A stretch of DNA of 64,000 nt from an uncultured Dysosmobacter sp. (GTDB lineage: Bacteria > Bacillota > Clostridia > Oscillospirales > Oscillospiraceae): the NCBI RefSeq assembly GCF_947631165.1, contig NZ_CANRKH010000010.1, positions 28,475 to 92,474 on the forward strand, given 5' to 3'. This document shows positions 57,927-64,000 of this stretch, piece by piece. The position numbers were made by a program, and so were the translations under genes. The notes under the pieces were generated by a model, which was given only the letters and a program-made list of their open reading frames with translations, was not told the origin of the DNA and searched no databases. Positions within the stretch are counted from its first letter, which is position 1; each line of letters starts with the position of its first letter.

Positions 57927-60473
57927 TCAATCGTCCAAATATCTCTTCAGGACCCGGACGACCTCCTTAATGTCAATGGGCTTTGCCACATGAGCGTTCA
58001 TGCCGTGCTCCAAGCACCGCTGGATATCCTCGGAATAAGCGTCCGCCGTCATGGCTACGATGGGCAGGCCGGCGTCGGGCCGGTCCAGCGCCCGGATGGC
58101 GTCGGCCGCCTCGTAACCGTTCATCACCGGCATGCGGATATCCATCAGAATGGCGTCGTAATAGCCTGACGGAGACTGCTGGAACATATCCAGACAGATC
58201 TGGCCGTTCTCTGCCCACTCCAGCTCCAGCCCCATGCTTCCCAGCAGTTCGCGGGAGATCTCCCAGTTCAGTTCATTGTCCTCCGCCACCAGCAGCCGCT
58301 TGTTGGAGAACTCCGGCTCAGCGGCCTTCTTCTTTATCTCCTGCGGCTCGATCTCGCCGGCATAGGGCTTCAGGCCGTAATACAGGGTCGAGCGGAACAG
58401 GGGCTTCATCAGGAAGCCGCTGATACCCGCCGCGCGGGCCTCCTCTTCGATCTCGCTCCAATCGTAGGCCGATATCAGCAGGATGGGCACGTCATCTCCC
58501 AGCTGCCGCCGCAGCTCCCGAGCGGTCTCGATGCCGTCCATCTCAGGCAGCTTCCAGTCCAGCAGGATAACGTGATAATCATTATGGATCTTGTGGTGCT
58601 GGGTCACCATCTTCACGGCGCTCTCGCCGTCCAGGGTCCATTCCGCCCGAATGCCGATAGAGCGCAGCGAGGCTGTGGTGCTCTCGCACAGCTGCTGGTC
58701 GTCATCCACCACCAGCATGGTCCAGTCGGGCAGGATCATATCCTCTTCCCGTTCCTCAGCCCGCTCCAGATCCAAAACCACCTGGAACTCGGTGCCTTTG
58801 CCCTGCTGGCTGGCCACAGTGATCTCACCGCCCATGGCGTCCACGATGTACTTGGTGATGGCCATGCCCAGACCGGTGCCCTCGATCTTATGGACCCGCT
58901 TGCTGTCCTCCCGGGTAAAGGACTCGAAGATGTGCTCCCGGAACTCCTCGGACATGCCGATGCCGGTGTCCTTCACATGGATGCGGATGCGGACGTGATC
59001 TTCCCCCTTGGGCGATGTTTCCTCATGCAGGGCCACCTCGATAGCGCCGCCCTCGGGCGTAAACTTGATGGCGTTGGACAGCAGGTTCAGCAGGATCTGG
59101 TTCAGCCGCACACTGTCGCAGTGCACATTCTCCGACATGATGTTATAGATGGAGATGTTGAAGTTCTGGCGCTTGGCCTTGATCTGAGGCTGAACGATGC
59201 TGACGATACTATCCATGACCTCCCGCAGGGAGACCAGCTCCACATTCAGGGTCATCTTTCCGCTCTCGATCTTGGACATGTCCAGCACATCGTTGATGAG
59301 ACCCAGCAGATGCTTGCTGGACAGAGCGATCTTCCTCAAACACCTGCCCACCTGCTGGGAGTCATCGACGTGGGCCGTGGCAATGGCTGTCATGCCCACG
59401 ATGGCGTTCATGGGCGTGCGGATATCGTGGCTCATGTTGGAGAGGAATTCGCTCTTAGACCGGCTTGCCTGCTCTGCCGTTCGCCGGGCCTCCTCCAGCT
59501 CCGCCATCTGTTCCCTGTTCATGCGGAAATATTCCAAGAACACCGCCAGCAGCACCAGCAGGATCACCGTGCAGCCTCCCAGTGCTGCCAGAAGAGACCG
59601 GCTCCCCAAAGTCTCCACCGATTCGTTCAGTGCACCGTAGGGCATGAGTGTGATCAGATACCAAACGGAGTTGGGCAGAGGAGATGCGTACATATGACGG
59701 CGCTCGCCCTCAAACTGGATCATGGTGGAATAATCGTTTCCTGCGGCCATAGCCGCTTTCAGCTCCTTGATGTACTCCTCGTTGGTCCTGCCGTCCACCT
59801 CATCGTAAACGGCCTGGACACGCTCGAAATAATTGTCCCGGACCGCGTCGGAATTGCGAACCACAAAATCGCCGTCCTTGCGGATGACAAAAGAGTAGAT
59901 CAGAGAATCCTCTTCCTCCAGGGAAAGCGTTTCCGCGATATAGCTGATGGGCAGCTCACCTACCAAGGCGATGCAGTCCTCCAAGCCCGGGACCTGGATG
60001 CTGGCAGGTACGCAGATCAAAGAAACCCGCTCTCCGGTGCCGTTAAGCCCCACAGCAATCCGATCCTCGCCGCTTTCCATGACCCGCAGGAAGGCTTCCG
60101 GACTGGAGTTCTCCAACTGGCTGCCATAGATCATCTCCATGCTGCCGTCTTTATAGCAATAGGCCATGGATGCATATCCCCTAGCCTCCCCGTTATAAGC
60201 GAGCCACTCCCGCAGCGCATCCTTACCGCCGCGGTACGCCGGCGGAATATCCTCGGTCAGGGCCCTCATCTGGCTCAGGCGGTGATCGGTGATAGAGCCG
60301 AAGTGCATGGAGATCCGGTTGTTCATGCTGGACATATAGATATTGCCCAGCTGCGTGATGGTCTGCTCGTTCTGCCGGTTCAGATAGATCGCCAGCGCCG
60401 CGAAAACCGCGATACAGACGACACAGACAGCGGCCAGGCTGCCGATCAGGAAATGTTTGATCTTGTTCTGCAT
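57927..60473 (-). CDS. Hybrid sensor histidine kinase with two receiver domains
   Basis: MQNKIKHFLIGSLAAVCVV...; FLSNMSHDIRTPMNAIVGMT; two REC domains (LVVDDDQQLCE..., LLVAEDNELNWEISRELL...). Confidence 0.93.
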   Translation of the reverse strand: MQNKIKHFLIGSLAAVCVVCIAVFAALAIYLNRQNEQTITQLGNIYMSSMNNRISMHFGSITDHRLSQMRALTEDIPPAYRGGKDALREWLAYNGEARGYASMAYCYKDGSMEMIYGSQLENSSPEAFLRVMESGEDRIAVGLNGTGERVSLICVPASIQVPGLEDCIALVGELPISYIAETLSLEEEDSLIYSFVIRKDGDFVVRNSDAVRDNYFERVQAVYDEVDGRTNEEYIKELKAAMAAGNDYSTMIQFEGERRHMYASPLPNSVWYLITLMPYGALNESVETLGSRSLLAALGGCTVILLVLLAVFLEYFRMNREQMAELEEARRTAEQASRSKSEFLSNMSHDIRTPMNAIVGMTAIATAHVDDSQQVGRCLRKIALSSKHLLGLINDVLDMSKIESGKMTLNVELVSLREVMDSIVSIVQPQIKAKRQNFNISIYNIMSENVHCDSVRLNQILLNLLSNAIKFTPEGGAIEVALHEETSPKGEDHVRIRIHVKDTGIGMSEEFREHIFESFTREDSKRVHKIEGTGLGMAITKYIVDAMGGEITVASQQGKGTEFQVVLDLERAEEREEDMILPDWTMLVVDDDQQLCESTTASLRSIGIRAEWTLDGESAVKMVTQHHKIHNDYHVILLDWKLPEMDGIETARELRRQLGDDVPILLISAYDWSEIEEEARAAGISGFLMKPLFRSTLYYGLKPYAGEIEPQEIKKKAAEPEFSNKRLLVAEDNELNWEISRELLGSMGLELEWAENGQICLDMFQQSPSGYYDAILMDIRMPVMNGYEAADAIRALDRPDAGLPIVAMTADAYSEDIQRCLEHGMNAHVAKPIDIKEVVRVLKRYLDD

Positions 60474-60474
60474 A

Positions 60475-60750
60475 TTACTCTCCCTCACATTCCTCTTGAA
60501 AGGTCCGGATCGCCGCCGTCACGGCGAGGTGGTCGGCCCGCACCTGCTCCAGCAGCGTGTCCGCCTCCGGCGTCCAGCCGTGGTGCAGCGCGTCGGACAG
60601 GCGGCTGCTGGACTTCCCCAGCCGGGTGAAGCGCAGATTCTGGCACACGCCCTTGATCGTATGGGCCGCCCGAAACGCCTCTTCATAATTTTTCTCCGCC
60701 ATGGAGGTCCGGAGCAGGCCGCAGCTCTTGTCCTCCAGGAATTTCAGCAT
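60475..60750 (-). CDS. HPt-domain phosphotransfer protein (N-terminus appears short)
   Basis: MLKFLEDKSCGLLRTSMAEKNYEEAFRAAHTIKGVCQNLRFTRLGKSSSRLSDALHHG; AHTIKG motif; immediately upstream of the hybrid kinase. Confidence 0.8.
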   Translation of the reverse strand: MLKFLEDKSCGLLRTSMAEKNYEEAFRAAHTIKGVCQNLRFTRLGKSSSRLSDALHHGWTPEADTLLEQVRADHLAVTAAIRTFQEECEGE

Positions 60751-60806
60751 GAATTTCCGCGCCAGCCGGCCGCAGCGCCAGCATCAATTCAACCCAAGTA
60801 TAGTAT

Positions 60807-60835
60807 AGATACCAGCCTTTTTCAAGAGGACTCCG
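60807..60835 (-). promoter_or_regulatory. Promoter of the HPt/hybrid kinase operon
   Basis: Minus strand TTGAAA-N17-TATACT; coordinates approximate by a few bp. Confidence 0.55.
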
Positions 60836-60895
60836 CCACAAAAGCTGTTTTTACAGTGCTTCCGGCTGCTTTTTGCCATCTGCTCCGCCCAAGCC

Positions 60896-61855
60896 TCATC
60901 TGCCCAGCTTCGCCACGATCTCCCGGGCCTTGACCACCTCCCGGACGTGGCTCTCCACCGTAGTGCAGCAGCCACCTACAGCGCTGGCGCCGGCCCGGAT
61001 GTAACGGCGGGCATAATCGCCAAAGGTCACGCCGTCCCTCTGGCCATGCCAGGTCTTGGTCACAGGGTCATAGACCTCGCCGCTGTTGGGATAAACGGCG
61101 ATGGGCAGGCCGGTTGCCGTTTTCAGTTCTCCGATCAGCCTCTCCACCAGTTGGGGCGCCGTGCAGTTGACGCCGATCATCCGCAGATGGGGATACCGCT
61201 CCGCCGCCAGCGCCTTAGCGCAGTCCGCGAGAAGGTCTCCCTCGCAGATATGCCGCCCGTCCTTGCAGACAAAGCTGATCCAGTAATCTGCCCCCAGCGA
61301 CTCGGCGATCCCTGCGGCGATCATGGCCTCTTTCAAGGATGGCTGGGTCTCGATCAGCAGCAGGTCCGCGCCGGCATTCCACAGCAGCTCCATCCGCCGC
61401 CGGTGGAACTCCTTCAGCGCCTGGTCGGAGATCCCGTAATTTCCCCGGTACTCAGAGCCGTCCGCCAGATAAGCTCCATAGGGGCCGACGCCCGCCAGAC
61501 ACAGGGGATAGGCCCGTCCGGCGGCCCGCCCCTCATCGGCCCACCAGGTCTCCCGGGCCTCCAGCATCAGTTCCACAGAGCGGACGATCATCCGTTCCGC
61601 TTCTTCACAGGAGCAGCCCTTATTCATCAGGCCGGGGATCGTGGCCTGATAGCTGCATGTGATGCCGCAGTCGGCTCCCGCCCGGAAATAGCGCAGGTGT
61701 ACCTCCCGCACCAGCTCCGGCTGCTCCGCCAAAGCCTTGGCGGTCCACAGGCTGTCCCGCAGGTCACAGCCCAACTGCTCCAGCAGCGTGGACATAGACC
61801 CGTCGATCACCAGAACACCGGTTTTCTTCAATGTCTCCTGTAATGATACCCGCAT
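60896..61855 (-). CDS. mmuM: Homocysteine S-methyltransferase
   Basis: GVLVIDGSMSTLLEQLGCDLRDSLWTAKALAEQPELVREVHLRYFRAGADCGITCSYQATIPGL; GVNCTAP; GGCCTT zinc ligands. Confidence 0.9.
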   Translation of the reverse strand: MRVSLQETLKKTGVLVIDGSMSTLLEQLGCDLRDSLWTAKALAEQPELVREVHLRYFRAGADCGITCSYQATIPGLMNKGCSCEEAERMIVRSVELMLEARETWWADEGRAAGRAYPLCLAGVGPYGAYLADGSEYRGNYGISDQALKEFHRRRMELLWNAGADLLLIETQPSLKEAMIAAGIAESLGADYWISFVCKDGRHICEGDLLADCAKALAAERYPHLRMIGVNCTAPQLVERLIGELKTATGLPIAVYPNSGEVYDPVTKTWHGQRDGVTFGDYARRYIRAGASAVGGCCTTVESHVREVVKAREIVAKLGR

Positions 61856-61856
61856 G

Positions 61857-63290
61857 TCAAATCTCCTTTGCTTTTTCATCCACCGTGCCGTAGACCACCG
61901 GCTCCGGCTCCTCGCCCCGCTCCTGGGCCGGTATGAAGCGCTCCCAGAAATCCCGTACCAGGCGGAAGATCTCCTTCTGCTTGCTGTAAATAAAGATGAG
62001 CGTAATGATGATGTAAATGGCGGAAAGGATGTCCGTCATGGCCCACAGGGAGTCGGCCTCAATGTTGTAGAACAGCACACAGGGCAGCATGTAATACACC
62101 ATATATACCCATGTGGCCTTCCGGTTGAGCCGGGTATCGCCAAACACATAGTTGACGGACTTCTCACAGCTGTAATACATGCCGATGATGGTGGTCCACA
62201 CCAAAAACGCCAGAGCCACTGCCATGAACCAGCCGCCGAACTTTCCGTACGCCACCTTGAATGCCACGGTGGTCAGCTGCGCGCTGTCCACGCCGGGATA
62301 ATCCACATACACATTGGTCAGGATCAGGGACAGCGCGGTGACGGAGCAAACTACGATAGTGTCCAGAAACACCTCGCCCCAGCCCCAGGACGCCTGCCGG
62401 ACGGGATGGTCCGTCTTGGCGGAGGCGTGGGCCACGATGCCGTAGCCGGTGCCTGCGTCGTTGGAATACATGCCCCGGGCCACGCCATAGCGGATGGCAT
62501 CCCGCACGGTGGCCCCGGCAAAACCGCCGATGCCCGCCATGGGAGTAAAGGCACTTTTGAAGATCAACGCGAAGGCAGCCGGCACGGCGGACAGGTTCAT
62601 CAGCATGATGCCCAAGCCCCCCGCCACATACAGCAGCGCCATAAAGGGAACCACCTTTTCCATAATGGCGGAGATCCGCTTCAAGCCGCCGGCGATGGTG
62701 ATAAAGCAGGTGATGCCCAGCACGCTGACGGACACCAGCGGGTCGATGCCGAAGCCCTCCTGCAGCGCGCCGGTAAAGGATTCCGTCTGTACACAGCAGG
62801 TCCAGGGTCCCAGCAGGCAGCAGGCCACGCCCAGTACCATGGCCCCCTTTTTCCATCCCAGAGCGTTTTTCATCACGAAGGAACGGTCGCAGAGGTACTC
62901 GTCAATGGACTCGCTGTACTTCACCCGGTAGCGCTGGCCCAAAATGATCTCACACGCCTTGGTGGACATGCCCAGCAGAGCCGTGACCCACATCCAGAAC
63001 ACCGCGCCGGGGCCGCCGGAGACGATGGCGGTAGCCACGCCGCCGATATTGCCCACGCCGATGGTGTTGGCCATGGCCGTGCAGGCCGCCGCAAAGCCGG
63101 AGACCGTGCCGGTGCCCTCGTCCTTCTTGAACATCTTCCCGAAGGTATTTTTAAAGTTGAAGCCGATCTTGCGGAAGTTGTAGCGGAAGCCGAACCGGAT
63201 GCTGAGATAGAGTCCTGTGCCTACCACCGCCACGGTCATTGGCGTCCCCCACAAAAAATTGGATATCGCATTGAGAATTTCCAGAAACAT
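61857..63290 (-). CDS. Alanine/glycine:cation symporter family (AGCS) protein
   Basis: MFLEILNAISNFLWGTPMTVAVVGTGLYLSIRFGFRYNFRKIGFNFKNTFGKMF; GVGNIGGVATAI. Confidence 0.93.
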   Translation of the reverse strand: MFLEILNAISNFLWGTPMTVAVVGTGLYLSIRFGFRYNFRKIGFNFKNTFGKMFKKDEGTGTVSGFAAACTAMANTIGVGNIGGVATAIVSGGPGAVFWMWVTALLGMSTKACEIILGQRYRVKYSESIDEYLCDRSFVMKNALGWKKGAMVLGVACCLLGPWTCCVQTESFTGALQEGFGIDPLVSVSVLGITCFITIAGGLKRISAIMEKVVPFMALLYVAGGLGIMLMNLSAVPAAFALIFKSAFTPMAGIGGFAGATVRDAIRYGVARGMYSNDAGTGYGIVAHASAKTDHPVRQASWGWGEVFLDTIVVCSVTALSLILTNVYVDYPGVDSAQLTTVAFKVAYGKFGGWFMAVALAFLVWTTIIGMYYSCEKSVNYVFGDTRLNRKATWVYMVYYMLPCVLFYNIEADSLWAMTDILSAIYIIITLIFIYSKQKEIFRLVRDFWERFIPAQERGEEPEPVVYGTVDEKAKEI

Positions 63291-63628
63291 ATGTGTTCCT
63301 CCTTTTCTTTCGCGTGAAAGCCACACGCCGCTTTCACCCTGCATACCATACCACAGCCGCGGTGCTTTGTCAATTTACATTGATAAAGGGCGGTGCAACT
63401 TTTCCCCGTTCACGCCAGAAAAGTTTTTTGAGTTTTTTCCGAAATGTCAAGACAAAATTACAAAAAGTCTTAAAAAATTTTTATAAGCGGCGAAAAAGAC
63501 AGGGGCGGCCAGGCGGCTGCCCCCGTTTTTGTGCTGTCCCGCTCCGGGTGTGGCCAAAAAACGGCGCAGAAAACCGGGCCGGCCTCCGGGTGCGGCTCCG
63601 GCCTCTCCCCGTGGCCTGTTCTCCATGG

Positions 63629-64000
63629 TCAGGCCGCCACGGTGGTGTATTCGTCAAAAAGCATTTGCGGGGTTTTCCAGCCCAGGATCCGGCGCGGGTA
63701 GTTCGCCAGCCACGCCTCCGCCTCCGCCACCTCTGACGCGGATATAAGATCAAAGTTTGTCCCCTTTGGGAAAAACCGTCTAATAATCCGGTTCATGTTC
63801 TCATTGGATCCTCTTTCATAGGCGGAATATGGATGGCAGTAATATACCTTTGTGCGCGGCCTCCGCGCCCGCTTGGATTTCTCCATTCCCCGGCAGTCCT
63901 GAAACTCGCAGCCATTATCCACTGTTATGGTCTGGAATATGTCCCGGAACTTTGCCCCCAGGCGGCGCTCCAGACGGTCCAGGACCCGGACCACGCTTTC
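63629..64000 (-). mobile_element. IS30-family transposase, C-terminal (integrase core) part; truncated by window end
   Basis: TVDNGCEFQDCRGMEKSKRARRPRTKVYYCHPYSAYERGSNENMNRIIRRFFPKGTNFDLIS. Confidence 0.92.

Noticed and set aside
63400-63628. Exact right inverted repeat of the IS30 element
   Set aside because: The element is cut by the window end, so the matching left end is unavailable and the repeat cannot be assigned.

Overview
This 64 kb window is chromosomal DNA from a GC-rich, Gram-positive, spore-forming anaerobe. Gene content and style resemble Oscillospiraceae-type Clostridia; that placement is inference. It holds about 50 supportable genes, most on the minus strand. Main blocks: arginine biosynthesis (argC partial, argH, argG); fumarase; a BlaI/BlaR1 (M56) pair with a duplicated C-terminal domain gene; a LacI regulator divergent from GAPDH; two tandem XRE mini-regulators; a FliB-like N-methylase; a Crp/Fnr regulator divergent from ferredoxins; spoVAF; an IPxTG-anchored surface protein; a full pstSCAB-phoU-HD-phoPR cluster; a DAACS symporter; pfkA; a CBS/DRTGG family II pyrophosphatase; an M24 peptidase; pyrG; a TrpXYZ-like ABC transporter; DegV; MarR/MATE; an NCS2 permease; a SUKH-like orphan; a sugar ABC operon with its LacI regulator; a Bce-like two-component/ABC module; a hybrid histidine kinase with HPt; a homocysteine S-methyltransferase with an AGCS symporter; and an IS30 transposase cut by the window end. 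The observations I find most interesting are: (1) a candidate ribosome-mediated attenuator (35-aa ORF with a Tyr-Tyr-Phe...Tyr...Phe run, competing hairpin and terminator) ahead of the TrpXYZ-like transporter; (2) recurrent intergenic chains of hairpins, one with tandem units showing compensatory changes; (3) a family of ~160-bp MITE-like elements with terminal inverted repeats (three copies, one supplying a permease stop codon); and (4) several operator/promoter architectures readable directly from sequence. No CRISPR array, rRNA or tRNA was recognised. All homology calls are from memory of protein families; no searches were run.
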